Below, piece after piece: positions 37,104-46,789 of a stretch of 64,000 bases of DNA; the first letter of the stretch is position 1, and the number at the start of each line of letters is the position of its first letter. The DNA lies in assembly GCF_000622245.1 (NCBI RefSeq), contig NZ_KK211416.1, forward strand, positions 103,870 through 167,869. Reading direction: 5' to 3'. The position numbers were made by a program, and so were the translations under genes. The notes below the pieces were generated by a model, which had not been told where the DNA came from, did no database searches, and worked only from the letters and a program-made list of their open reading frames with translations. The stretch comes from Fusobacterium perfoetens ATCC 29250. Its GTDB lineage: Bacteria > Fusobacteriota > Fusobacteriia > Fusobacteriales > Fusobacteriaceae.

Positions 37104-38024
37104 ATGGAATTTAAAAAGATTGAATATATAGATAGAAAAACTGGAAAAACTTTAGTAGAAAAAGTTCCAGGAGAAAGTTTTTTAAAATTTTTGTATTATA
37201 ATCCTTTTGGAGTTTTACCTTTAGAATTATTAGTAAAAAGAAAATTTCTATCTGTTTTATATGGAAAAAAAATGGATAACATGAGTTCTAAAAAAATGAT
37301 ACCTAATTTTGTAAAAGAGCATTCTATAAATATGGAAGAATCTATAAAATCTGTTGATGAATTTACATCTTTTAATGATTTTTTCTATAGAGAACTAAAA
37401 CCAAATTCAAGAAAAATAGATAGAAGAAGAGGGGTACTTACAAGCCCAGCTGATGGAAAAGTATTTGTAATTGAAAATGTATCAAAAGATACAGAATTTT
37501 TTGTAAAAGGTGAAAAATTTTATTTAGAGGATTTCTTAAAAAATAAATCTTTAGCTAAAAAATATAAAAATGGAATTATGTTTATTATAAGATTAGCTCC
37601 TGTAGATTATCATAGATTTCATTTTCCAGCTTCTGGAATGATATCTAAGACAAAACTTATAAAAGGAGCTTATTATTCTGTTTCTACTCATGCAATTAGA
37701 AAGAATTTTAGAATTTTTTGTGAAAATAAAAGAACTCTTTCTACACTTTTTACAGATTCATTTAAAGATATTTGTATATTGGAAATAGGTGCTACTATGG
37801 TAGGAGGGATAAAACAAACATATATTCCTTATACTCATGTAAAAAAAGGAGATGAAAAAGGTTATTTCTATTTTGGAGGCTCAACTGTAATTTTACTTTT
37901 AGAAAAACAATCTTTTAGAATAGATAAAGATATATTAGAAAATAGTAGAAATGGAATTGAAACAAAGGTATTTATGGGAGAGAGATTAGGAGTTTCTTGG
38001 AGATTTAGGGAGGAAGAAGATTGA
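37104..38024 (+). CDS. psd: Phosphatidylserine decarboxylase
   Basis: Makes phosphatidylethanolamine. The 306 residues include FFYRELKP, SPADGKV, APVDYHRFHFP and the self-cleavage site GGST in the FGGSTVILL segment (about 257-260), whose serine becomes the pyruvoyl cofactor. The length fits the larger, type II-like Psd proteins of Clostridia and Fusobacteria. The downstream gene begins within its stop codon (TTGA), so the two are coupled. Confidence 0.95.
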   Translation: MEFKKIEYIDRKTGKTLVEKVPGESFLKFLYYNPFGVLPLELLVKRKFLSVLYGKKMDNMSSKKMIPNFVKEHSINMEESIKSVDEFTSFNDFFYRELKPNSRKIDRRRGVLTSPADGKVFVIENVSKDTEFFVKGEKFYLEDFLKNKSLAKKYKNGIMFIIRLAPVDYHRFHFPASGMISKTKLIKGAYYSVSTHAIRKNFRIFCENKRTLSTLFTDSFKDICILEIGATMVGGIKQTYIPYTHVKKGDEKGYFYFGGSTVILLLEKQSFRIDKDILENSRNGIETKVFMGERLGVSWRFREEED

Positions 38025-38413
38025 AAAGAAAACCCTGTTACTTTAGAAAATGGGATATATTAATATATATAGTCATTTTTTCTATATTTTTAATACTATT
38101 TTTGCATGTACAAAACCTTAAAACTATAAAAGGGAATAAGGCTGAAATATATGTAGATAATCAATTAAAATATGTATTTAATTTACAAGAAGAAAAAAAA
38201 GAGTTTTTTGTTGATACTAACTTAGGTGGAGTTAATGTTTTAATTGAAAAGATGAAAATTAGAGTTACTACTTCTAATTCGCCTCTTAAAATTTGTGTGA
38301 AACAAGGTTGGATTTCAAATGTTGGAGATACTATTGTAGGAATTCCTGATAGATTACTTATAAAGATAGTAGGAATTACTACAGAAGATGATGTTGATGC
38401 TACAGCTAGGTAA
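38021..38413 (+). CDS. NusG domain II-like membrane-anchored protein
   Basis: 130 residues starting at a TTG (38021) that overlaps the psd stop; GGGAGGAAG lies just upstream and supports this start. One membrane helix (about 10-29) is followed by a small beta domain (about 35-120) with VQNLKTIKG, EIYVDNQL and VKQGWISNVGDTIVGIPDRLLIKI pieces. This matches the NusG_II family found as a stand-alone exported domain in low-GC anaerobes. Function is unknown. Confidence 0.75.
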   Translation: MKRKPCYFRKWDILIYIVIFSIFLILFLHVQNLKTIKGNKAEIYVDNQLKYVFNLQEEKKEFFVDTNLGGVNVLIEKMKIRVTTSNSPLKICVKQGWISNVGDTIVGIPDRLLIKIVGITTEDDVDATAR

Positions 38414-38427
38414 TGTAAGGAGAAAAT

Positions 38428-39576
38428 ATGACTAATCAAAAAGAAAAAAAACTTTTTTTAAATATTTTTATAGTTGGATTAATACTTTTAATTATTCAAA
38501 CTGTTTTACAAAGGAATGACGAATTTTTAAATATCTTAAATGCTTTTAATGTATATCTAAAACCATTTATTTATGGAATTTTTATAGCTATGCTTTTTAA
38601 TCCTGCTGTAGAAATAATAGAAAAAAAATTAAAATTTTCAAGAATGGTTTCATTATGGGCGGCATTTTTTATATTTCTTTTAATTTTTACAGGGATTATG
38701 CTTTGGTTTATACCTAGTTTAATTCATAGTTTTGAAGATATGGTACAAATGTTTCCAACCTTTCAAGAAAAATTTATGTACTATTTAAGAGAGATTTTTG
38801 AATTCTTGAGGGAAAAAGATTTACTTGTAATGGATGGAACAGATATACAAAAAGCTATAGAAGATTTTATTGTATCTAATATCCAAAATATAAAAAATAT
38901 TTTATTCTCTATAAGTATAAATGTAGTTTATTGGGTGGTAGAAATTTTTATATTTTTCTTAGGATTATTTTTAGCAATTTATTTTATCTTATATAAAAAT
39001 TATTTTATGAGATTTTTTAAGAATATGGTATTTTTATTTTATGATAAAGAAAAATCTGAAAGTGCTTTAAAATTTTTAATTGAAGCAAAGGATATATTTT
39101 TAAATTATATGTTAGGAAGAATTCTTATATCTACTATTGTAGGAATAGTAGCTTATATTGTTATGATTTTTGGAAAAGTTCCTTATGCTCTTATTATTGC
39201 TGTGATGATTGGGGTAGGAAATATGATTCCTTATTTTGGTTCTATTGTAGCTGGAATTATTGCATTTTTACTTGTAGTTTTAATAGAACCATTTAAAGTT
39301 TTATATATATTCTTGGCTATGGGAATTGCTCAAACTGTAGATGGATATGTTGTAGGTCCTCTTATTTTAAGTAAAAGTGTGGGACTTGGTTCATTTTGGG
39401 TAATTGCTTCTGTTATCATTATGGGAAATATTATGGGAACTACAGGAATGTTTTTAGGAGTTCCTATATTTGCTGTTTTAAAATTAATCTATACTAGATT
39501 GTTAGAAAGAAAAGAAAAAGATATTGAGTTAAAAGCTATTGAAGAAAAAGAAAATAATAATTTTGAGGAGTTTTAA
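38428..39576 (+). CDS. AI-2E family transporter
   Basis: 382 residues with about eight membrane helices. The family pattern is visible: PFIYGIFIAMLFNPAVE near the start, the loop LIEAKDIFLNYMLGRILIS in the middle, and MIPYFGSIVAGIIAFLLVV plus DGYVVGPLILSKSVGL in the C-terminal half. Members export autoinducer-2 or act as Na+/H+ antiporters; the substrate here is unknown. The stop shares a base with the next ATG (TAATG). Confidence 0.88.
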   Translation: MTNQKEKKLFLNIFIVGLILLIIQTVLQRNDEFLNILNAFNVYLKPFIYGIFIAMLFNPAVEIIEKKLKFSRMVSLWAAFFIFLLIFTGIMLWFIPSLIHSFEDMVQMFPTFQEKFMYYLREIFEFLREKDLLVMDGTDIQKAIEDFIVSNIQNIKNILFSISINVVYWVVEIFIFFLGLFLAIYFILYKNYFMRFFKNMVFLFYDKEKSESALKFLIEAKDIFLNYMLGRILISTIVGIVAYIVMIFGKVPYALIIAVMIGVGNMIPYFGSIVAGIIAFLLVVLIEPFKVLYIFLAMGIAQTVDGYVVGPLILSKSVGLGSFWVIASVIIMGNIMGTTGMFLGVPIFAVLKLIYTRLLERKEKDIELKAIEEKENNNFEEF

Positions 39577-40721
39577 TGGATAAATTAGAAAAAAAATATA
39601 CTATAGTAGCTTCTACTACTATGGGATTAGAAAGTATTGTAAGAGATGAATGTGTTGAGCTTGGATTTGAAAATGTACAAGCTTTTAATGGAAAAGTTGA
39701 ATTTTCTGGTACTCTTAGAGATATAGCTGTTGCTAACATTCATCTAAGATGTGCTGATAGAGTATTTATAAAAATGGGAGAATTTAAAGCATTTTCTTTT
39801 GAAGAACTTTTCCAAAATATCAAAAAACTTAATTGGAGTGAGTTTGTAGAAAAAGATGGCAACTTTATTATAAGTTGGGTAAGTGCTGTTAAATGTAAAC
39901 TTTTCTCAAAATCTGATATTCAAAGTATATCAGAAAAAGCAATAATTGAAAATTTAAAAAAAATCTATAAAATTGAAAGATTTTCTAAAACTGGAGCAAA
40001 GTTTGCTGTTAAAATTCAAGGAAATAAAGATATATTTAGTATTATGTTAGATACAAGTGGAGTTGGACTTCATAAAAGAGGTTATAGAAATTTAATAAAT
40101 GAAGCTCCATTAAAAGAAACTTTGGCAGCAGCTCTTGTAAAATTAACAAGATGGAATGGTGGAGAAAAACCTTTTATTGACCCAATGTGTGGAACAGGGA
40201 CTATTCCTATTGAAGCAGCTATGATAGCCCGTAATATAGCTCCAGGTGTTAATAGAAATTTTGTTTCAGAAGATTGGAAAATATTTCCAAAAGATTTATG
40301 GATAGATGTTAGAGATGAAGCTTTTTCTCAAGAAGATTATGATAAAGAAGTGAGAGTTTATGGTTCAGATATAGATGGAGAAGCTATAAAAGTGGCTCTT
40401 GAAAATGCTACTAAAGCAGGAGTAGAAGATGATATATTATTTGAAAATAAAAACTTTTTAGAGTTAGAAACACCAGCAGAAAAAGGGTATTTAGTATCAA
40501 ATCCTCCTTATGGAGAAAGACTTTTAGATGATGAAAAAGTTGAAAGATTATATAGATTATTAGGAGATGTTTTATTAAAAAGATTCCCTAAATGGTCTTA
40601 TTATATTATCACTTCTTATAAAGATTTTGAAAAGGCATTTGGTAAAAAATCTACTAAGAATAGAAAATTATTTAACGGTGGCATTGAATGTCATTACTAT
40701 CAATATTATGGTGAAAAATAG
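39576..40721 (+). CDS. THUMP-domain 23S rRNA methyltransferase (RlmL-like)
   Basis: The 381 residues begin with a ferredoxin-like/THUMP RNA-binding half (about 5-165) and continue into a SAM-dependent methyltransferase. The cofactor motif DPMCGTGT is at 202-209, GSDIDGEA follows, and the catalytic SNPPYGERL is near 310. It corresponds to the N-terminal RlmL part (N2-methylguanine in 23S rRNA) without the fused RlmK half of E. coli. It is coupled to the AI-2E transporter upstream. Confidence 0.9.
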   Translation: MDKLEKKYTIVASTTMGLESIVRDECVELGFENVQAFNGKVEFSGTLRDIAVANIHLRCADRVFIKMGEFKAFSFEELFQNIKKLNWSEFVEKDGNFIISWVSAVKCKLFSKSDIQSISEKAIIENLKKIYKIERFSKTGAKFAVKIQGNKDIFSIMLDTSGVGLHKRGYRNLINEAPLKETLAAALVKLTRWNGGEKPFIDPMCGTGTIPIEAAMIARNIAPGVNRNFVSEDWKIFPKDLWIDVRDEAFSQEDYDKEVRVYGSDIDGEAIKVALENATKAGVEDDILFENKNFLELETPAEKGYLVSNPPYGERLLDDEKVERLYRLLGDVLLKRFPKWSYYIITSYKDFEKAFGKKSTKNRKLFNGGIECHYYQYYGEK

Positions 40722-40729
40722 GAGTTCAT

Positions 40730-41371
40730 ATGGATAAGAAAAAATTTGTTGATTATTCTTTAGAAATTATATTGCAAGTTTTAAAAAAATTAACTTTAGA
40801 GTTACAAGATGCTCAAAGTAAAAAAAATGAAGAAAAAATAGAATTTTTAAAAAATGAAGTTATTCCTAAATATGAAAAATTATACTTAGCTTTTAGAGAT
40901 GAAGAAATTTCTAAAAGAACCCCAGAAGAATTAGAAAATATATTAAAAATAGTAGAAGATATTTTAGAAAAAAATAATTTTTCAAAAGAATTTATAGATG
41001 AATGTCAAAGAAAGAGAGAAGAATATAAAGAAAATTCTGGAGCTGAAGTAGTAAAAAGATTATTTGAATATTCTATTAAAAATTTAAAAAAATCTAAAGA
41101 TAAAATTTATGAAAAACTAAATCCTATTTTGAAAAAAGAAGAACAATTAGAAGCTGACTTAAAAGAAGCTATTCAATATGATGAGGAAATGAGAATATCA
41201 GCAGAGATAGTTGATTTAAGAGAGAAAAAAAGAGAACTTGTTGGAAAATTAGAAGTTCTAAATGAAAAAATATTTGAAATAGAAGATGACATTCAAAAAG
41301 AATGGAAATATAAAATATATGGAACTGTTACTCAAAAAGAACTTGAAAAATATGTAGATTATAAAAATTAG
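40730..41371 (+). CDS. Coiled-coil protein of unknown function
   Basis: 213 residues, extremely rich in Lys and Glu, almost entirely predicted helix or coiled coil, without a signal peptide or membrane segment. No family is recognised. It is placed 8 bases after the rRNA methyltransferase gene and 9 bases before a cyclophilin gene, with good ribosome sites, so it is a real gene of the same operon. Confidence 0.7.
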   Translation: MDKKKFVDYSLEIILQVLKKLTLELQDAQSKKNEEKIEFLKNEVIPKYEKLYLAFRDEEISKRTPEELENILKIVEDILEKNNFSKEFIDECQRKREEYKENSGAEVVKRLFEYSIKNLKKSKDKIYEKLNPILKKEEQLEADLKEAIQYDEEMRISAEIVDLREKKRELVGKLEVLNEKIFEIEDDIQKEWKYKIYGTVTQKELEKYVDYKN

Positions 41372-41380
41372 GAGGAAAAT

Positions 41381-42049
41381 ATGTTAAATAAATTTTTTAT
41401 TCTATTGGGAGTACTTACATTAGCGTTATTAGCTACTAGATTAGTAGGAAATATGAAAATGAAAAAATTAAAAAATACGGAGGTTAAATTAATGGAAGTT
41501 AAAAACTTAAGAGCAAAAATTATTACAAACAAAGGAAGTATCAATATTAAATTAATGCCAGAGGTTGCTCCTTTTACAGTACTTAACTTTGCTCATTTAT
41601 CAAGAATAGGATATTATAACAACTTAAAATTCCACAGAGTAATTGAAGAATTTATGATTCAAGGTGGAGACCCAGAAGGAAATGGAACAGGTGGACCTGG
41701 ATACCAATTTCATGATGAATTTAAAAAAGAAGTGGTATTTGATAGACCAGGATTACTTGCAATGGCAAATGCTGGACCAAGTACAAATGGTTCTCAATTC
41801 TTTATCACTCATGTTGAAACTCCATGGTTAAACTATAAACATACAATCTTTGGAGAAGTTGTATCACCTAATGACCAAGATATAGTTAACAGAATCGCTC
41901 AAGATGATGTAATAAAAACTATAGAAATCACAGGAGATGTAAAAGCTCTTTATGAAAGTGATGAAGCAAAAGAAACTGTTGCTCAAATCAACGAAATCTT
42001 AATGTCTCAATCTAAATTCAAAAACTTAAAATATGAAATAGAATTATAA
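41381..42049 (+). CDS. Cyclophilin-type peptidyl-prolyl isomerase, membrane-anchored
   Basis: 222 residues: an N-terminal hydrophobic anchor (about 4-22) without a lipobox cysteine, then a cyclophilin domain with FHRVIEEFMIQGGDP and GSQFFITHVETPWLNYKHT. It is closely related in design to the lipoprotein cyclophilin at 33280 but lacks that protein's long C-terminal extension. It ends the psd operon. Preceded by AGGAGG. Confidence 0.92.
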   Translation: MLNKFFILLGVLTLALLATRLVGNMKMKKLKNTEVKLMEVKNLRAKIITNKGSINIKLMPEVAPFTVLNFAHLSRIGYYNNLKFHRVIEEFMIQGGDPEGNGTGGPGYQFHDEFKKEVVFDRPGLLAMANAGPSTNGSQFFITHVETPWLNYKHTIFGEVVSPNDQDIVNRIAQDDVIKTIEITGDVKALYESDEAKETVAQINEILMSQSKFKNLKYEIEL

Positions 42050-42073
42050 TTTTTTAATAATTCTTTTAAAGAA

Positions 42074-42107
42074 AAAGGCTGAATAAATTTTATTCAGCCT
42101 TTATTAT
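42074..42107. terminator. Bidirectional terminator between cyclophilin and hydrogenase genes
   Basis: A 13-bp stem (AAAGGCTGAATAA, 42074-42086, with 42090-42102) around a 3-base loop lies between two converging genes. T-rich sequence follows on both strands. Confidence 0.85.
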
Positions 42108-42109
42108 TT

Positions 42110-44053
42110 CTATTTAAATTTTTTAGAGAAGTATCTAGTATGTAATAACTCATGAGCTTTACGGCTTAATGGATAATCTAAATAATCTTCATATAATTTT
42201 TTAACAGATTCATTTTCATGTGATCTTCTGATAGGAAGGGATTTATCAATATTATTTAATCCTTCTGCTCTTTTCTTTAATACTTCTAATTTTTTCAATG
42301 CTTTTGGTTGTCCTCCACCACCAACGCATCCACCTTTACATGCCATTATCTCAATAGCATGGAAAAATTCTTCTCCAGCTCTTATTTTATCAAGCATTTT
42401 TCCAGTTTCTTCAAGTCCATGAGAAATTCCGATTCTAAGTTCAATATGTCCTACTTTTATTTCAGCAATTCTGAATCCCTCCCAACCTCTTAACTCATGG
42501 AATTCGATTTCATCTAATCTTTCACCAGTAATAGACTCTAAAGTTGTTCTTGTGGCAGCTTCAATAACTCCACCTGTTCTTCCGAAAATTATTCCAGCTC
42601 CAGAATATTCTCCTAATGGATTATCAAAATCTTCATCTTCAAGATTTTTTAAATCTATATTTAATTGTTTAAATAATTTTATAAGTTCTCTAGTAGTGAT
42701 AACTAAATCTGTATCGTAGTTATTTCCTCTTGAAAATTCCTCTCTTGATGCTTCATATTTTTTAGCAAGACAAGGCATAATAGCAACAACAGAAACATGT
42801 TCTCTAGTAACACCCATGTTTTTGGCCCAAATGTCTTTTGCAACAGTAGAGAATATTTCCATTGGAGATTTTACTGTTGAAGGAACATCTAACATATCTG
42901 GATAGTTTTGTTCAAAGAATTTAATCCATGCTGGACAACAAGAAGTTAGTATTGGAAGTTTTACATTAGGGTCTCCCTCATAATATTTTTCTAATCTTTC
43001 TTGGAATTCTTTAGCCTCTTCCATTATTGTTAAGTCAGCAGCCCAGCTTGTATCAAATACATAGTCTATTCCAATAGCTTTTAAAGCAGCTACTAATTTT
43101 TTCTCAACGTTTTCTCCAGCTTCATATCCAAAAGCCTCTCCAATAGCCACTCTTACAGCAGGAGCTATTTGAGCTACAACAATTTTGTTAGGAGTAGCAA
43201 TATCTCTTAATAATTGAGTTGTGTGGTCACCTTCAAATATAGCTCCAACAGGACATGCTATAACACATTGACCACAGTGAGTACATTTATCATTATCTAT
43301 AGTATGTTTTTGCTTAATACTTCCAGAGATACATCCAACAGGACATGCTCTAGCACAAGCTGTACATCCTATACATTTATCAGTGATTTTAAATTGTAAT
43401 AATTGAATACATTGACCAGCTGGACAAGTTTTATTTTCAACATGTTCTTCAAATTCATGATAAAATTTATCTAAAGATTCAAGTACAAGATTTCTTTTTC
43501 TACCTAAAGTGTCTTTTATTGCTCCACAAAGTTGTCTCAATAAAAATAAATCTCTTATATTTCCTTTTCCTTTAGAAATTCTATCTAAAGTTCTCCAAGA
43601 ACGTTCCATTTCATTTTCAACTTTTGAATATTCTAAGTATCCTCTTCTTTGCTTGTTAGCTAAAAGATATTCTAAATAGAATTTAGAAAAAGAAACCATA
43701 CAATCTTCTTCTGATAAAATTATAATATTTCTTGTAGAACCATCTTCAAATAGTTCTAAATCAATAGGCTTATCTAAATAATCTTCTTGAACTAAATTTC
43801 TAAATGGAAGTCCAAATTGAGCAGCCTTAAATTTTTTGTGCCCAGTTATTCCTCCTGCCATTTCTATTAATTCAGAAAGTGTTGTTGTTTCTAAAATATC
43901 ATATACCCCTGGTTTTACTACCATTCCAGAAATAGCCACAACATTTCTTCCTTGGCTTAAAGCTTTTTTTAGTTCAGGTCCAGCTATATTAGAGAATATT
44001 GACCCGATTGATGAGAAATTAATTATTTCTTTCCCATAAATTTGTTCAACCAT
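42110..44053 (-). CDS. [FeFe] hydrogenase with SLBB/NuoF-like N-terminus
   Basis: Reduces protons to H2 with electrons from ferredoxin. The 647 residues start with an SLBB domain (about 36-100), then a helical bundle resembling the NuoF 4Fe-4S domain (about 112-195). Of that cluster's cysteines only C118 remains. Two 4Fe-4S ferredoxin motifs follow (CIGCTACARACP from 227; CTHCGQCVIACP from 257), then the H-cluster domain with TSCCPAW (370-376), MPCLAKKYE (427-435) and MACKGGCVGGGGQP near the C-terminus. The gene is monocistronic. No maturase gene (hydE, hydF, hydG) lies in the window. Confidence 0.92.
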   Translation of the reverse strand: MVEQIYGKEIINFSSIGSIFSNIAGPELKKALSQGRNVVAISGMVVKPGVYDILETTTLSELIEMAGGITGHKKFKAAQFGLPFRNLVQEDYLDKPIDLELFEDGSTRNIIILSEEDCMVSFSKFYLEYLLANKQRRGYLEYSKVENEMERSWRTLDRISKGKGNIRDLFLLRQLCGAIKDTLGRKRNLVLESLDKFYHEFEEHVENKTCPAGQCIQLLQFKITDKCIGCTACARACPVGCISGSIKQKHTIDNDKCTHCGQCVIACPVGAIFEGDHTTQLLRDIATPNKIVVAQIAPAVRVAIGEAFGYEAGENVEKKLVAALKAIGIDYVFDTSWAADLTIMEEAKEFQERLEKYYEGDPNVKLPILTSCCPAWIKFFEQNYPDMLDVPSTVKSPMEIFSTVAKDIWAKNMGVTREHVSVVAIMPCLAKKYEASREEFSRGNNYDTDLVITTRELIKLFKQLNIDLKNLEDEDFDNPLGEYSGAGIIFGRTGGVIEAATRTTLESITGERLDEIEFHELRGWEGFRIAEIKVGHIELRIGISHGLEETGKMLDKIRAGEEFFHAIEIMACKGGCVGGGGQPKALKKLEVLKKRAEGLNNIDKSLPIRRSHENESVKKLYEDYLDYPLSRKAHELLHTRYFSKKFK

Positions 44054-44363
44054 TTTTCCTCCTAAAAATCTAAAAAATCACAATATTTAACTATTATTTA
44101 TTATATATATACCTATTATTTCAATAGATATTTTTTTATAAAAAAAATTTATCCTGTGGATAATTTTTTATTACCGTTTTAATATTATACATAAAAAAAT
44201 ATATTTTTGCAACAAGAAAAAATAATTTTGTAAAGGATAACTTAATTTTTTTTATAAATACTATTCATTTTTGAGCATTTTAAAAAAAATATTAAAATAG
44301 ATTACTTGTTATTTTTACTATAAAATTGTAAAATATAAATATACTTTAAACAAGGAGATTCAA
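44054..44363. other. Intergenic region upstream of the hydrogenase
   Basis: 310 AT-rich bases between divergent genes. It contains an inverted repeat TTATCC-TGT-GGATAA (44149-44163) whose right part equals a perfect DnaA-box complement (TGTGGATAA, 44155-44163). No gene is visible. Confidence 0.45.
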
Positions 44364-45707
44364 ATGAAAAAAGAAATTTTTATTGATAAATTATGTGAAA
44401 GAGCAAAAATTAAAGGGATAGAAGAATATGAAGTATTTTTTCTTTCTAACCTTAGTTTAGGGGTAAAAGTTTATGAAGAAAAAATAGAAAATTTAACAAA
44501 TAATCAAAATCAAGGTGTCTCATTTAGATGTAAAGTCAATGGAAAAATGGGATATTCTTATTCAGAATCATTAAATGAAGAAGATATTGATTTTCTAATT
44601 GATGAAGCAGTTTCTAATGGGAATTGTATAGAAAGTGATGATGAACAATTTATATATGGAGAAAAACATCAATATAAAAAATTAAATACTTATTCAAAAG
44701 CTTTAGATAATTTAGAAACAAAAGATATTGAAGAGTTTTTAATCTCAATGGAAAAATATGCTAAAAGTTTAGATTCTAGAATAGAAAAAGTTTCTTATTG
44801 TTATTTTGGACTTGGTAGTGGAGAAGTAATAATAAAAAATTCTAAGGGATTAAACTTAAGTAATCAAGGGAATGTTGCTTATACTTTTATCTCTGTTGTT
44901 GCTAAAGAAAATGATATAATAAAAACTGATTCAGAATTTATAGTATCAAGAGATTTTTCTAAATTTGATTACCAAAAAATAGCAGAAGGAGCTGTTAGAA
45001 AGGCTATTGCAAAATTAAATGTACAAAAGAGTAATATTTTACCAGAAAAAGTTATTATAGAAAATTTAGCTTTTTCTTCATTATTAGGAGCTATGTCCAA
45101 TATATTTTCAGCTGATGCTGTACAAAAGGGAATATCTTTATTAAAAGATAAATTAAATCAAAAAGTTGCTTCTTCTAAATTTACTTTAATTGATGACCCT
45201 CATTTAGAAAATGGTTTTGGTTCAGCTTCCTTTGATTCAGAGGGAGTTCCAACTGAATATACAGAGATTATAAAAGGTGGAATCTTAAGCACTTATCTTT
45301 ACAATTTAAAGACCGCTAATAAAGATAAGGTAAAATCTACAGGACATGCTAGTAAAGGAGGATATAAGGGAACTATTGGAATTTCTACATATAATTTATA
45401 TGTAAAAAGTGGTGAAAAAACTTTTGATGAATTAGTAAAAGAGATTGGAGAGGGGATTTTAATAACAGATTTTGCTGGACTTCATTCTGGACTTAATAGT
45501 ATATCTGGAGATTTTTCTTTAGCTGGTGAGGGATTTTTAATTAAAAATGGAAAAATTCAAAATGCTCTTAATCAAATAACTGTTGCTGGAAATTTCTTCC
45601 AATTATTAAATGATATAGAGGAAGTTGGAAATGATTTAAGATTTTCATTATCAGATATTGGCTCTCCATCAATAATAGTAAAAGGATTAAAAATTGCTAT
45701 AGACTAA
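44364..45707 (+). CDS. TldD/PmbA family metallopeptidase
   Basis: 447 residues of the TldD/TldE family, which forms heterodimeric zinc proteases that trim modified peptides and small toxins. Seen are the N-terminal GVSFRCKVNGKMGYSY and GGILSTYLYNLKTANK segments, and LYVKSGEKTFDELVKEIGEGILITD with GLNSISGDFSLAGEGFLI near the end. The catalytic HExxxH-type motif of TldD is not evident, so this is closer to the PmbA/TldE subunit. A partner gene is not in the window. Confidence 0.85.
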   Translation: MKKEIFIDKLCERAKIKGIEEYEVFFLSNLSLGVKVYEEKIENLTNNQNQGVSFRCKVNGKMGYSYSESLNEEDIDFLIDEAVSNGNCIESDDEQFIYGEKHQYKKLNTYSKALDNLETKDIEEFLISMEKYAKSLDSRIEKVSYCYFGLGSGEVIIKNSKGLNLSNQGNVAYTFISVVAKENDIIKTDSEFIVSRDFSKFDYQKIAEGAVRKAIAKLNVQKSNILPEKVIIENLAFSSLLGAMSNIFSADAVQKGISLLKDKLNQKVASSKFTLIDDPHLENGFGSASFDSEGVPTEYTEIIKGGILSTYLYNLKTANKDKVKSTGHASKGGYKGTIGISTYNLYVKSGEKTFDELVKEIGEGILITDFAGLHSGLNSISGDFSLAGEGFLIKNGKIQNALNQITVAGNFFQLLNDIEEVGNDLRFSLSDIGSPSIIVKGLKIAID

Positions 45708-45800
45708 AAATATAATAGAATTAGTTATAAAAATACTCTTTATAATGTTAATAAAAAATAAAATTTTCGGAAATTAAAAATATTTTTGTGATTTATGAAA

Positions 45801-45865
45801 TGAGCTGAACGCTAAAAAATGACACTGTTTGAACGAAGTGAGTTTGTCATTTTTAGTGAAGCGAA
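45801..45865. repeat. Palindromic intergenic element
   Basis: Arms AAAAATGACA (45815-45824) and TGTCATTTTT (45845-45854), with outer CGCT/AGCG (45810-45813, 45860-45863), surround GAACGAAGTGAGT. The GC-richer palindrome stands out in AT-rich surroundings and looks like a small dispersed repeat; no second copy was found in this window. Confidence 0.45.
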
Positions 45866-45933
45866 TAAAATAAATAGAAAATATTTTTATGGAGAGAAAT
45901 TTTATTTTTATAACAACAATAAATTTTTCTAAC

Positions 45934-45978
45934 AAAAAAAGATGTTACAAACCAATTATAATCTGTAACATCTTTTTT
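45934..45978 (-). terminator. Terminator after the ABC ATPase gene
   Basis: A 15-bp stem of GATGTTACA plus flanking A/T pairs (45935-45949 with 45964-45978) leads into a T run on the minus strand. It ends the ABC permease-ATPase transcript. Confidence 0.85.
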
Positions 45979-45997
45979 ACTTATTATTAATTATAAA

Positions 45998-46789
45998 TTA
46001 TGAATTAAAAATAGCACTGTCGTTAATTTTTCCTTTTACAGTTTGGAATTTTTCTAAAAGAGCTTTTGGAGTAAGTTTTTGTTTTTCTTCTCCACTTACG
46101 TTTAGTATAATTTCTCCCTCGTGAAGCATTATTATTCTATCTCCATAAGTTATAGCATCTTCTAAGTTATGAGTTATCATTAAAGTTGTTATTTGATTTT
46201 TTCTAACTATTTCGTTAGTTTTATCTAATATTATTTTTGAAGTTTTTGGGTCAAGAGCTGCTGTATGCTCATCTAATAAAAGTAATTTTGGTTTGTTTAG
46301 AGTTACCATAAGTAATGCTAGACATTGTCTTTGTCCTCCTGATAACATTCCAACTTCTGTATCCATTTGTTTTTCTATTCCTAAACCTAATTCACTTAAA
46401 AGCTCTTCATAGTAAGCTTTTCTTTTTTGATTTAATCCAAATGAGAAATTGAATTTCTTACCTTTATTATCTGCCATTGAAAGATTTTCAAATACTGTCA
46501 TTGAAGGAGCTGTTCCCATTGAAGGGTCTTGGTAAACTTTAGAAATATATGTATTTTTAACATGTAATTCATCTCTTGTTATATCTTTATCATCAAGACA
46601 AACAGTACCAGCATCAGGTTCTATACTTCCCATTATTAAATTTAAAAGAGTAGATTTTCCAGCTCCGTTACTTCCTATAACTGTTATAAATTCTCCTTTG
46701 TTTATATCAAGATTTAATCCTCTGAATACTTTTTTCTCTGTTCCTAATTCTGTTAAAAATGTTTTTTCTATTGACCTTAAACTAAGCAT
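45998..46789 (-). CDS. ABC transporter ATP-binding protein
   Basis: 263 residues with Walker A GSNGAGKST (about 38-46), signature LSGGQRQ, Walker B LLLLDEHTAALD and the H-loop ITHNLEDA. It powers the adjacent permease; the stop of that gene overlaps its ATG region by 8 bases. With the substrate-binding lipoprotein upstream this forms a three-part importer like the TrpXYZ group. The Glu after Walker B Asp is intact, but the following residue is His (DEH). Confidence 0.92.
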   Translation of the reverse strand: MLSLRSIEKTFLTELGTEKKVFRGLNLDINKGEFITVIGSNGAGKSTLLNLIMGSIEPDAGTVCLDDKDITRDELHVKNTYISKVYQDPSMGTAPSMTVFENLSMADNKGKKFNFSFGLNQKRKAYYEELLSELGLGIEKQMDTEVGMLSGGQRQCLALLMVTLNKPKLLLLDEHTAALDPKTSKIILDKTNEIVRKNQITTLMITHNLEDAITYGDRIIMLHEGEIILNVSGEEKQKLTPKALLEKFQTVKGKINDSAIFNS

